Of a stretch of 18,885 nt of DNA, positions 7,091-14,143 are shown in pieces; the stretch's first letter is position 1, and each line of letters begins with the position of its first letter. Position numbers and translations under genes: made by a program. Source of the DNA: Deltaproteobacteria bacterium (lineage in GTDB: Bacteria; Desulfobacterota; Desulfobacteria; Desulfobacterales; JAFDFH01); contig JAFDFH010000088.1 in assembly GCA_019309945.1 (NCBI GenBank), positions 1 to 18,885 of the forward strand. Direction: 5' to 3'. The notes under the pieces were generated by a model. The model did no database searches, was not told where the DNA came from, and was given only the letters and a program-made list of their open reading frames with translations.

Positions 7091-8397
7091 AAAACCGACG
7101 CTCCGAAGCGGGAAACCTTTTCCATTATTTCTTCAATATCTATGGTGAGCAGTTTTCTGTTCCTTAATATGCTTTTTCCTGCAACAACGACATCCCGTAC
7201 ATCCGATCCGCAGGCGCTATAAACAATGTGGGAGATGGGGTTATACATGGGAACCAGATGGGGTTGGCGGGTATCAATAATAATGACATCCGCCTGTTTT
7301 CCGGTTTCAAGAGATCCCGTGTCTTTGTCAAGGCCAATGGCTTTGGCACCATCAATGGTGGCCATTTTAAGAACAGTCCTTGCGTCCATGACGGTTGGAT
7401 CAAGGGCATTCACTTTGTGAAGCTTGGCCGCAAAATCCATTTCCTGAAAAAGGTCGAGGTTATTGTTGCTTGCACATCCATCTGTTCCCAAGCCAACCGC
7501 GATGCCTGCAGCTAAGAACCCGGGAACCGGTGCGATGCCGGAACCAAGCTTCATGTTGCTTTCCGGGTTATGAGCAACCTTAGCATTGCGTTTTGCAATT
7601 ATCTCTATATCGTTGTCGTCCACCCAAATCACATGTACAAGCAAGGTGTTTTCATCAAGTACGCCAATCCGATCTAGATACTGTACCGGAGAAGTTTGGT
7701 GTTCCGACTGAATCTGATCCCATTCGGCTTTTGTTTCGGCCGCATGAATCTGGAAAAGAAGCCCTTGTGAGATGGCCGCCGACTTGGCCCTTCTTAACGT
7801 TTCGGCCGAGCAGGCATAGGGTGAATGACAAAATATCGAGGGGGCAATCAAAGCCGATACGTGCTGCCATTTTTCCGCAAACGCCACTGCATTTTTAATA
7901 TTGGCGGATGGGTCCGGAACTCCGGGTGCTGGAAAATCGATAACACCTTGACCAAGAATTGCCCGCAGACCGGATTCATAAACGGCCGAAGCGACGGCGT
8001 CTTCATAGAAATATCCATCACAGCACGTTGTTGTTCCCGAAAGTATTATTTCGGCACAACCGAGAAGCGACCCAAGCCTGGTAGATTCGGGATTAATATG
8101 TTTACTTTCGGCTGGGAAAATATAGTCATTCAACCATTCAAGCAGGGGAAGATCATCCGCAAGCCCCCTAAACAGCGTCATAGGAAGGTGGGTATGTGCG
8201 TTCACGAGTCCCGGCATGATGACGCCACCATCTGCATCAATCGTATCTTCGGCCTGGGGCAATGGCAAATGCGGGTCGGCAGTTTCGATCCGCTGCAATT
8301 TCCCGTCCTTTATGCAAATTAGACCATTCGCTATGATATCAAACTCGGTGTTAACCGTTATAATTGTGCCGTTATGGATAACAATATCGTAGCCCAT
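7051..8397 (-). CDS. mtaD: 5'-methylthioadenosine / S-adenosylhomocysteine deaminase-type amidohydrolase
   Basis: The 448-residue amidohydrolase has all expected metal and catalytic residues: H68 and H70 in NAHTH, H218 and E221 in HAAE, H255 in LVHVIW, and D306 in GLGTDG. FRGLADDLPLLEWL and the CHSPYACS segment are typical of MTA/SAH deaminases and the related TrzN/AtzA/SsnA group. The likely reaction is deamination of MTA, SAH or 5'-deoxyadenosine to the inosyl derivative. The ATG is preceded by GGGGAGGAGG. It lies downstream of punA in the same direction (67-base gap containing a repeat end), which suits a deaminase feeding a nucleoside phosphorylase. Its 3' end overlaps apt by 40 bases. 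Exact substrate is uncertain. Confidence 0.88.
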   Translation of the reverse strand: MGYDIVIHNGTIITVNTEFDIIANGLICIKDGKLQRIETADPHLPLPQAEDTIDADGGVIMPGLVNAHTHLPMTLFRGLADDLPLLEWLNDYIFPAESKHINPESTRLGSLLGCAEIILSGTTTCCDGYFYEDAVASAVYESGLRAILGQGVIDFPAPGVPDPSANIKNAVAFAEKWQHVSALIAPSIFCHSPYACSAETLRRAKSAAISQGLLFQIHAAETKAEWDQIQSEHQTSPVQYLDRIGVLDENTLLVHVIWVDDNDIEIIAKRNAKVAHNPESNMKLGSGIAPVPGFLAAGIAVGLGTDGCASNNNLDLFQEMDFAAKLHKVNALDPTVMDARTVLKMATIDGAKAIGLDKDTGSLETGKQADVIIIDTRQPHLVPMYNPISHIVYSACGSDVRDVVVAGKSILRNRKLLTIDIEEIMEKVSRFGASVFYSPSNSVNANTL

Positions 8398-8408
8398 GCC
8401 TCCTCCCC

Positions 8409-8461
8409 GAGACCTTTGAAAAACGTCCCCTTTTGCTCAATTCCGGCGTCAGACTCAAATT
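8409..8461. repeat. Solo copy of the GAGACC-ended repeat arm
   Basis: This 53-base segment starting GAGACCTTTGAAAAACG matches the reverse complement of 9426-9478 with about 8 mismatches. It lies in the punA-mtaD gap. The two copies are inverted and enclose punA. It may be a remnant of the element type seen at 9337-9478. Confidence 0.65.
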
Positions 8462-8464
8462 TTT

Positions 8465-9286
8465 TTAAAGCTTTTGGATTACACGCTTTATAACAGTTTC
8501 GAGTCTGGGAACTGCACTTTTTGCGACATCAATGATTTCATCAACGCTTGCTGGAATCGGTTGATCCGGATTGTGTACATTGGTGATGATCGAGAGGCCC
8601 AGGACTTTCATTCCTACATGTACAGCGGCAATGACTTCCTGAACGGTTGAGAACCAAACGGCCTCAGCACCTATCCCTTGCAAAAAGCGAACTTCGGCGG
8701 GGGTTTCGAGGGATGGTCCTTTTAATCCGACATAAACACCTTTCTGGAGATGGATTCCGGCCTCTTTGCCGGCATTTTCAGCGAGCTTCTGAAGTGATTT
8801 GTCGTAGGCGCCGGTCATATCCGGAAACCGAATTCCCCAGCTCTCTTCGTTTGGACCGATCAAAGGATTGGTGCCCGTGAGGTTGATGTGATCGGTAATG
8901 ATCATGATATTCCCTGATTTAAAGCGCGTATTCAATCCACCGGCAGCATTCGACAGAATCAGATACTTTACGCCAAGCTCCTGCATGACCCTGATGGGGA
9001 AGGTGACCTCAAGGGGTGAGTAGCCCTCGTACAAATGAAAACGACCCTGCATGGCAATCACACTTTTCCCTTTCATCTTGCCAAAAAGCATCTTGCCAAA
9101 ATGAGTCACAACGGTTGACACCGGAAAGTAAGGGATATTTTCATACGCAATGGTTACGGAAATATCGAGTGATTTTGCACTATCACCAAGGCCGGTTCCC
9201 GTAAGGAGAGCGATTTCAGGAGATTCATCGATTTGGGCTTTGAGGAATTGGGCGCATTCAGTCGCTTTGCGTTTATAGGTTTGCAT
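8465..9286 (-). CDS. punA: Purine nucleoside phosphorylase (PNP family, inosine/guanosine type)
   Basis: The 273-residue protein (trimeric PNP family) has LLTGTGLGDSA, MQGRFHLYEGYS, LSNAAGGLN, ITDHINLTGTNPLIGPNE and KGPSLETPAEVR, all in the expected order. It phosphorolyses purine nucleosides to base plus ribose-1-phosphate. I start at ATG 9286 because AGAGG lies eight bases upstream; the 24 extra upstream codons have no family likeness. The motif usually read as MSTVPEVIVARH is WFSTVQEVIAAVH here, so specificity may differ. Being upstream of mtaD in one unit suggests it could cleave 5'-methylthioinosine or inosine made by the deaminase (inference). The gene is enclosed by inverted repeat arms at 8409-8461 and 9426-9478. 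Confidence 0.88.
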   Translation of the reverse strand: MQTYKRKATECAQFLKAQIDESPEIALLTGTGLGDSAKSLDISVTIAYENIPYFPVSTVVTHFGKMLFGKMKGKSVIAMQGRFHLYEGYSPLEVTFPIRVMQELGVKYLILSNAAGGLNTRFKSGNIMIITDHINLTGTNPLIGPNEESWGIRFPDMTGAYDKSLQKLAENAGKEAGIHLQKGVYVGLKGPSLETPAEVRFLQGIGAEAVWFSTVQEVIAAVHVGMKVLGLSIITNVHNPDQPIPASVDEIIDVAKSAVPRLETVIKRVIQKL

Positions 9287-9336
9287 CGATATCCTCTTTG
9301 TTAAAAACAATATTCCATCCCGAACGGCTCCGCTAA

Positions 9337-9478
9337 GAGACCTTTGAAAAATGCTCATTTTTGTTTAAGGTCAAGGAAGGTGATAATTTTAACCACAGGA
9401 ATACATTGAGTATTTTGAGGATTAAAATTTGAGCCTGACACAGAAATTGGGCAAAAAGGGGCGTTTTGCAAAGGTCTC
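9337..9478. mobile_element. MITE-like element with GAGACC...GGTCTC ends
   Basis: The 142-bp segment has inverted ends GAGACCTTTGAAAAATGC and, on the other strand, GAGACCTTTGCAAAACGC. Similarity between the arms fades after about 27 bases. No coding capacity and no clear target duplication are visible. The right arm recurs inverted at 8409-8461. It sits in the promoter region of punA. Confidence 0.6.
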
Positions 9479-9534
9479 GTTATAGCTATCAAATATCCGG
9501 CGCTTAGTCCAGTTTTTTGTTATGGCCAATAATG

Positions 9535-9805
9535 GTAACTTCTCAATATGTTCCGGTAGGCCCGCTACGTCATCCGGCAATTTTTTTCAATACGGCCAAA
9601 ACTTGCCGTTAAGGGCACCTAACAGTGACCCGCGCACGGGATCTAAAATGAGTGTGTCGCTTATCGCAAACAGGCTACAATCAACAATTCATGCTATTCG
9701 AGTCACTGTAAGCCGCCCTAAACGGCTTCAAACAGTTGCCCGCTTTGAAAAAAAATACCGGATGACTCCGCTGGTAGGTTTAACCATAAGTTTTTTAGAA
9801 GTTAC
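9535..9805. mobile_element. Foldback MITE-like element, GTAA ends, 8-bp target duplication (subfamily A, full length)
   Basis: The 271-bp element begins GTAACTTCTCAATATG and ends AGAAGTTAC. It is bounded by perfect 8-bp direct repeats CAATAATG (9527-9534 and 9806-9813). The arms pair over most of the length, including GTCATCCGG near both ends and GCCGTTWAGGGC further in. A 116-codon open frame crosses it but has no protein character. It is nearly identical to the copy at 11925-12141 apart from a 54-base loss there. GTAA ends with 8-bp duplication resemble IS66-family elements. Confidence 0.85.
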
Positions 9806-9991
9806 CAATAATGAAAATAGCGCTTACAAACCATTGACAAAAGCGATTTCGTTGACATTTTATAAATATTAGAAGATTGTAACAATCCGTTTATTTAACA
9901 TTTTTTACAATCCTAACCCGAACAACGCGGAAACTCGAAATTCTAAATCCGAATAACCTAATTTTGATGAACTCGTAAAAAGTCCGATTTA

Positions 9992-10116
9992 GACGGTTTT
10001 GTAAAAAGTTCAGATTTAAGGCGTGCAAATTTTGTAATCATGAGGCATACTTATCGTACGTTGAATGATTGCGAAATGCAGCACAACGCAGAAGTTGGAC
10101 TTTTTACGAAACCGTC
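9992..10116. repeat. Inverted-repeat element with GACGGTTT(T/C)GTAAAAAGT ends
   Basis: GACGGTTTTGTAAAAAGTT (9992-10010) faces the complement GACGGTTTCGTAAAAAGTC (10098-10116), 125 bp in total, with a further internal palindrome around AATCAT..ATGATT. A related fragment ACTCGTAAAAAGTCC lies just outside at 9971-9985. There are no reading frames, so it is probably another non-autonomous element or its remnant. The remainder of the gap from 9814 to 10223 shows nothing else I can name. Confidence 0.6.
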
Positions 10117-10223
10117 AATTTTTAAAACAATGAAACGGCAGATAGGCTTATGCTCTTTTTGTTTTGGTCGTTCGAGTTTTGGTCATTGGTATTTGTTTCG
10201 TGTTTCGATATGAGGTGGGAACT

Positions 10224-10658
10224 TTGGCGACTGAAAAAGGTATTGTAACCAAACTTGAATCTGCCACCGCGTGGGTAACGACCACCCGAACCAGCGCCTG
10301 TGAGACCTGTGCGGCCAAAAGTGCCTGCAGAACTTTGGGTGGCGGAAAAGAGATGGAAGTTGAGGCCGTAAACCCTGTGGGCGCAAAAATGGGTGACAGG
10401 GTCGTCATTGGATTTGAGACTTCCGCTTTAGTTAAAATTTCTTTTTTAATTTATATCGTTCCAATTATTAGCATGATTCTCGGCGCCATCATCGGCCAGA
10501 AAATCGCCCTTTCGTATCATTATAACGGGTCTGTGCTTTCTGCCATAGTGGGTTTTTTATTTTTCTTTCTGGCATTCTTGTTTATCAAATCAACGGGAAA
10601 CAAAATGGCCAAGAAGAACGAATACCGCCCAAAGATTATTCGTATCATAAAGCAGTAA
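10224..10658 (+). CDS. RseC/SoxR-reducing-system-like membrane protein
   Basis: The 144-residue protein starts ATEKGIVTKLESATAWV and has the cysteine pattern C26-x2-C29-x5-C35 (SACETCAAKSAC). A short beta domain (MGDRVVIGF) is followed by two transmembrane helices (near VKISFLIYIVPIISMILGAIIG and VLSAIVGFLFFFLAFLF) and a basic tail. This is the layout of RseC/RsxC-associated proteins. The family affects SoxR reduction or sigma-E signalling in enterobacteria and often accompanies Rnf complexes elsewhere. I choose TTG 10224 as start because GAGGTG (10212-10217) is properly spaced; an earlier GTG at 10164 adds residues without family likeness. No rnf genes are near, so it is an orphan here. Confidence 0.75.
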   Translation: MATEKGIVTKLESATAWVTTTRTSACETCAAKSACRTLGGGKEMEVEAVNPVGAKMGDRVVIGFETSALVKISFLIYIVPIISMILGAIIGQKIALSYHYNGSVLSAIVGFLFFFLAFLFIKSTGNKMAKKNEYRPKIIRIIKQ

Positions 10659-10829
10659 TGAACGACCCCGGTGCAAGCTGCTGGGAATTTAACCCACAAG
10701 ATTCCACAACATTTATCGAGTTTTCATTGAAATCTGTGCAACCTGTGGATTAAAAACGGTTTTCATGTTTCATCCTATCGCCTTGCCTGTTTTTTCGCGG
10801 TGTCCCCGGATATCACTTTTGCATTTGTA

Positions 10830-10943
10830 ACTACTCAGGTATTTAGGTTGAAGACCGAAGGCTGTTAGTCGATTTCAGTCTTTGGTCTTTGGTCTTTGGT
10901 CTTCAGTTTTTGGTCTTCGGTCTTTGGTCTTCAGTCTTCGGTC
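10830..10943. repeat. Dispersed repeat unit plus heptamer tandem array (YRGTCTT)
   Basis: Bases 10830-10853 are identical to 13978-14001 (24 bases including CTCAGGTATTTAGGTTGAAG). They are followed by a tandem array at 10876-10943 of nine full 7-base units plus a partial one: CAGTCTT, TGGTCTT three times, CAGTTTT, TGGTCTT, CGGTCTT, TGGTCTT, CAGTCTT, CGGTC. The array is non-coding. Period and consensus match the array at 4163-4213. Bases 10659-10829 and 10944-11096 contain nothing else I can support. Confidence 0.8.
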
Positions 10944-11096
10944 TATCCACCTACGTAGTTATTTGCTTTTAAGCCAATTATCAAGCAAATTTAAACGGTT
11001 ACACATGACTTTTTTATATTTTATTGTTGCTATTCTTTAACATAAGTCATATAGGCGCTTACTAGCGCATTAGCGAAATTTTGTTGTCGAGGTGAC

Positions 11097-11260
11097 TAAG
11101 GGCTCACTCAAAAATAACTTCACATTTTAAACGCCGATGCATCCCGCCTGGCTGCGTTGCGAAAACTCGCAATATGCCAGATATTAATGTGTTTTCGCGC
11201 CTTACCGGCCGGGCGCCTCAACACTTAAAAATTGTGAATTAATTTCTGAGCGAACCCTTA
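11097..11260. mobile_element. TA-flanked inverted-repeat element (mariner/IS630-like MITE)
   Basis: Inverted ends AGGGCTCACTCAAAAATAA and, on the other strand, AGGGTTCGCTCAGAAATTA extend for about 35 bases. The element body, 11099-11258, is flanked on each side by TA (11097-11098 and 11259-11260), the target duplicated by Tc1/mariner and IS630 elements. There is no coding capacity. It lies 100 bases before tag; the remaining leader 11261-11359 contains only a weak hairpin (CTATTC/GAATAG). Confidence 0.6.
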
Positions 11261-11359
11261 GAGCCGCATAGCCCATGAATTAAATTTCAAATATCAAAAT
11301 ACACCTATTCGTTTCGGATTGAATAGCGGCTCTGTTTAAAGTGTAATGCTGGAGAAAAC

Positions 11360-11920
11360 ATGAAACCTCGATGTCAGTGGGCAGGCACTGATCTACTTTA
11401 TATCAATTACCATGACACGGAATGGGGCGTTCCCTTGCATGACGATCGAAAACTTTTCGAGTTTCTGATTCTAGATGGTGCCCAGGCCGGATTAAGTTGG
11501 ATAACCATTCTAAAAAAACGTCAAAATTACAGGAAAGCATTTCATTATTTTGATCCCCAAAAAATAGCAAAATACGATTCCGTTAAAATCGAGGAACTTC
11601 TTTCAAACAAGGGGATCGTCCGGAATAAACTGAAGATTGAATCCGCAATTCAAAATGCCAACGCATTTCTGAGGGTTCAAAAAACTTTCGGTAGCTTCGA
11701 TGCTTACATTTGGCGATTCGTAAATGAAAAGACGATAAAGAATGCCTGGACACATCAGCATGAAATTCCCACAAAAACAAAAGAATCCATTGCCATGAGC
11801 AATAATTTGATGAAAAAAGGATTTAAATTTGTTGGGCCGACCATTTGTTATGCCTTTATGCAGGCTGCAGGGATGGTCAATGATCATACGATTGATTGTT
11901 TTCGTTATCATGAGGTATAA
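11360..11920 (+). CDS. tag: DNA-3-methyladenine glycosylase I
   Basis: The 186-residue protein has the full Tag signature: CQWAGTD with Cys5, YHDTEWGVPLHDDRKLFE with the zinc His, DGAQAGLSWITILKKR, and C-terminal MQAAGMVNDHTIDCFRY carrying the second His and Cys of the zinc snap. It removes 3-methyladenine from alkylated DNA in base-excision repair. TGGAGA lies before the ATG. It has no co-directional partner close by. A foldback element begins four bases after its stop codon, so its original 3' region or terminator has been displaced. Confidence 0.95.
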   Translation: MKPRCQWAGTDLLYINYHDTEWGVPLHDDRKLFEFLILDGAQAGLSWITILKKRQNYRKAFHYFDPQKIAKYDSVKIEELLSNKGIVRNKLKIESAIQNANAFLRVQKTFGSFDAYIWRFVNEKTIKNAWTHQHEIPTKTKESIAMSNNLMKKGFKFVGPTICYAFMQAAGMVNDHTIDCFRYHEV

Positions 11921-11924
11921 AAAC

Positions 11925-12141
11925 GTAACTTCTCAATATGTTACGGTAGGCCCGCTACGCCATCCGGTAATTTTTTTCAATACGGCCAAAACTTGCCGTT
12001 AAGGGCGCCTAACAGTTGCCCGCGCATGTGATCTAAAATGAGTGTGTCACTTAGCACAAACAGGGTACAATCAACAATTTATGCTGTTCGGGTCACTGTA
12101 AGCCGCCCTAAACGGCTTCAAACAGTTGCCCGAGAAGTTAC
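11925..12141. mobile_element. Foldback MITE-like element, GTAA ends (subfamily A, internally deleted)
   Basis: The 217-bp copy of the 9535-9805 element, in the same orientation, shares most bases over the first 210. It lacks 54 bases of the right arm yet keeps the terminal GAGAAGTTAC. The flanks ATAAAAAC (11917-11924) and ATAAACAC (12142-12149) form an 8-bp duplication with one mismatch. It fills almost the whole gap between tag and the glycosyltransferase. Confidence 0.85.
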
Positions 12142-12183
12142 ATAAACACCGGTTTGGGAATAAAGGTATTGAAGGAGAAAAAT

Positions 12184-13482
12184 ATGGCAAATTGTAAGTT
12201 TTGCGGAAAGTTACACAAAGTGGGCTTTATTTCGACCCGTCTTGCGGGCACTGATGGGGTCTCCCTGGAGACCGCCAAGTGGGCCCGAGTGTTTGAAGCC
12301 GAAGGCTTTGAATGTTTCTATTTTGCCGGAGAACTTGATCGTCCCCCGGAGGTCTCGTATCTGGCTGAAGAAGCCCACTTTTCTCATCCTGACATTAAAT
12401 ATATTTATAAAAGATGTTTTGGTGTCACCATACGACCACGTGAAATCACGGAAAAGATTTATGAAGCAAAAATGATAATAAAGGATAAACTTTATGACTT
12501 TATTGATAAGTTCGGCATTGAAATTCTGGTTCCTGAAAATGCCCTCACCATCCCTCTCAACCTGCCTCTCGGGGTAGCAATCACACAGGTGATATCGGAG
12601 ACCGGAATACCGACCATCGCCCACCATCACGATTTTTTCTGGGAACGTCAGCGTTTTAAAACCAATGCGGTTTGGGAATACCTCAACATGGCTTTCCCCC
12701 CCCACCTCCCATCCATTAAACATGTGGTTATCAATTCTTCCGGGGGCAACCAGTTAAGTCTTAGAACGGGCATTTCTTCAACCATTATTCCAAATGTAAT
12801 GGACTTTGAAAATCCGCCGCCGCCACCGGATGATTATACCCTCGACGTCAAGCAGGACCTTGGTATTGATGATGATGAACTTCTCATTCTCCAGCCCACC
12901 AGGATTGTTAAACGCAAGGGGATTGAACACGCCATTGAACTCGTCGGCCGGCTGGGGATGAAAGCCAAACTGGTGATTTCACACGCTTCCGGTGATGAGG
13001 GCTATGATTACGAAAACAGACTAAAAGAATATTCCGAATTATTGAAAGTGAATACGGTTTTTGTTTCAGATATTATCAACGAACATAGAGGATTTACCGC
13101 AACCGGCAAGAAGATCTACACGTTGAATGACATTTACCCCCATGCCGACCTTGTTACTTACCCGTCCGACTTTGAGGGGTTTGGAAATGCCTTTCTGGAA
13201 GCCATCTACTTTCGTAAACCTATTGTCGTAAACAATTATTCCATCTATTCAATGGACATCAAGCCCAAAGGATTTTCCGTTATCGAGCTGGATGGATATG
13301 TTAATGAAGAACAAATCCGTCTGACCCGAAAGGTATTAGAAAACAAGGATTTTTGCGAACAAATGGTTAATAAAAACTATGAAATTGCATCGCGCTGGTT
13401 CTCCGGTGCTGTTTTGAAGCAGAAACTTCAAAATCTTATAGTTGACTGCGTTGGATGTAACCCGAAAAATAATGGAAAGTAG
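12184..13482 (+). CDS. Glycosyltransferase family 4 protein
   Basis: The 432-residue GT-B fold enzyme has N-terminal VGFISTRLAGTDGVSLETAKW (acceptor domain, residues about 12-32). The C-terminal GT4 donor site reads ILQPTRIVKRKGIEHAIELV, then YPSDFEGFGNAFLEAIYFRKPIVV with the E-x7-E motif. It should transfer a sugar from a nucleotide-sugar with retention; substrate unknown, with a compatible-solute or surface-glycan role possible. I start at ATG 12184, preceded by GAAGGAGA, rather than the upstream start at 12154. Unusually, it has CxxC pairs near both ends (C4/C7 and C422/C425), which could form a zinc site joining the termini (inference). It stands alone between a foldback element and a cold-shock gene. 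Confidence 0.85.
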   Translation: MANCKFCGKLHKVGFISTRLAGTDGVSLETAKWARVFEAEGFECFYFAGELDRPPEVSYLAEEAHFSHPDIKYIYKRCFGVTIRPREITEKIYEAKMIIKDKLYDFIDKFGIEILVPENALTIPLNLPLGVAITQVISETGIPTIAHHHDFFWERQRFKTNAVWEYLNMAFPPHLPSIKHVVINSSGGNQLSLRTGISSTIIPNVMDFENPPPPPDDYTLDVKQDLGIDDDELLILQPTRIVKRKGIEHAIELVGRLGMKAKLVISHASGDEGYDYENRLKEYSELLKVNTVFVSDIINEHRGFTATGKKIYTLNDIYPHADLVTYPSDFEGFGNAFLEAIYFRKPIVVNNYSIYSMDIKPKGFSVIELDGYVNEEQIRLTRKVLENKDFCEQMVNKNYEIASRWFSGAVLKQKLQNLIVDCVGCNPKNNGK

Positions 13483-13586
13483 GTTTTGAAAAACCATTTC
13501 GATTGCTTGGATAGGGTCGTGATTCCTCTTTAAGATTCAAATAACGAGGCCGTTTTTTGCTTGACGTCAGATGATTCGATGACTTA

Positions 13587-13598
13587 TGCTATTATAAT
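13587..13598 (+). promoter_or_regulatory. Possible extended -10 promoter for the cold-shock gene
   Basis: TGCTATTAT (13587-13595) fits an extended -10 element, or TATAAT (13593-13598) a plain one. A TTGACG at 13561 is too far upstream for normal spacing. Transcription from here would give a leader of about 100 bases before the TTG start, as is common for cold-shock genes. The rest of 13483-13709 shows no gene. Confidence 0.35.
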
Positions 13599-13709
13599 GT
13601 ATCGGTTTATTTTCGGGTTCATTTCTTGCACAAGGATCGTTGCCTTTGTCAAGGTGGCGACCTAAGGCTTGGAACCATCAAAGCAAGTTTTAGAAAGGAG
13701 GTCAACGTT

Positions 13710-13910
13710 TTGGCAAAAGGAACTGTAAAGTGGTTTAATGATCGCAAAGGGTATGGATTTATTAATACGGAAGACGGCCGGGACATATTTGTGCATTTTT
13801 CTTCCATTGACGCGACAGGATTTAAATCCCTCTCTGAAGGCGACCAGGTGAGTTTTGACGTTGAAGAGAGTGATCGGGGGCCTGAGGCCAAAAACGTCAA
13901 GAAGTTATAG
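13710..13910 (+). CDS. Cold-shock domain protein (CspA family)
   Basis: The 66-residue single cold-shock domain has RNP1 in KWFNDRKGYGFI and RNP2 in DIFVHFSS, then GDQVSFDVEESDRGPEAKNV, the usual full length. It binds single-stranded RNA or DNA and melts structure or tunes translation. The start is TTG at 13710, with AAGGAGG (13695-13701) eight bases ahead; the frame is open further upstream to 13626 but those residues are not family-like. A strong hairpin terminator follows, so it is monocistronic. Confidence 0.93.
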   Translation: MAKGTVKWFNDRKGYGFINTEDGRDIFVHFSSIDATGFKSLSEGDQVSFDVEESDRGPEAKNVKKL

Positions 13911-13933
13911 GGAACAGCCGTACGCTTAACCAG

Positions 13934-13970
13934 GGCATCTTGTTTATTATATTTGCAAGATGCCTTTTTT
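13934..13970 (+). terminator. Rho-independent terminator of the cold-shock gene
   Basis: GGCATCTTG (13934-13942) and CAAGATGCC (13956-13964) form a perfect 9-bp stem with a 13-base loop, followed by TTTTTT (13965-13970). It lies 24 bases after the stop codon. Confidence 0.9.
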
Positions 13971-13977
13971 ATTGCTG

Positions 13978-14012
13978 ACTACTCAGGTATTTAGGTTGAA
14001 GGCTGAAGGCTG
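13978..14012. repeat. Second copy of the dispersed repeat with short heptamers
   Basis: Bases 13978-14001 are identical to 10830-10853 and continue into GAAGGCT GAAGGCT GAAG, a short 7-base tandem. It follows the cold-shock terminator. Bases 14013-14143 hold only a small hairpin (AATCTCTG 14074-14081 with CAGAGATT 14089-14096), without a T-tract. Confidence 0.7.
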
Positions 14013-14143
14013 AAGTATATCAATTATCTCGCAAAGCTCGAATCAAACCATTCAAGACCTTCTCGGGTTAGACAATCTCTGGTTCAATCAGAGATTAATA
14101 GATGCGAAATGATTTTGGGGAGACACTTCAAATGACAACGGAA

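Noticed and set aside
9287..9358. Longer N-terminus for punA from 9358
   Set aside because: The extra residues run into the GAGACC repeat and match no family; ATG 9286 has AGAGG at good spacing.
9522..9872. 116-codon open frame
   Set aside because: It lies across the foldback element at 9535-9805, has no ribosome site and no protein-like composition; it is a by-product of the repeat.
10876..10943. CRISPR-like array
   Set aside because: The repeats are seven bases with no spacers and no cas genes nearby; it is a simple tandem heptamer array.
9535..12141. Composite transposon carrying rseC-like and tag genes between two direct element copies
   Set aside because: Each copy has its own separate 8-bp duplication, so they are independent insertions, and neither encodes a transposase.
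13561..13598. Standard sigma-70 promoter with -35 TTGACG and -10 TATAAT
   Set aside because: The hexamers are 26 bases apart, far beyond the usual 16-18; only the extended -10 is retained as a weak call.
14074..14096. Terminator of the sigma-54 activator gene
   Set aside because: The 8-bp stem is perfect but there is no T-run after it on the minus strand.
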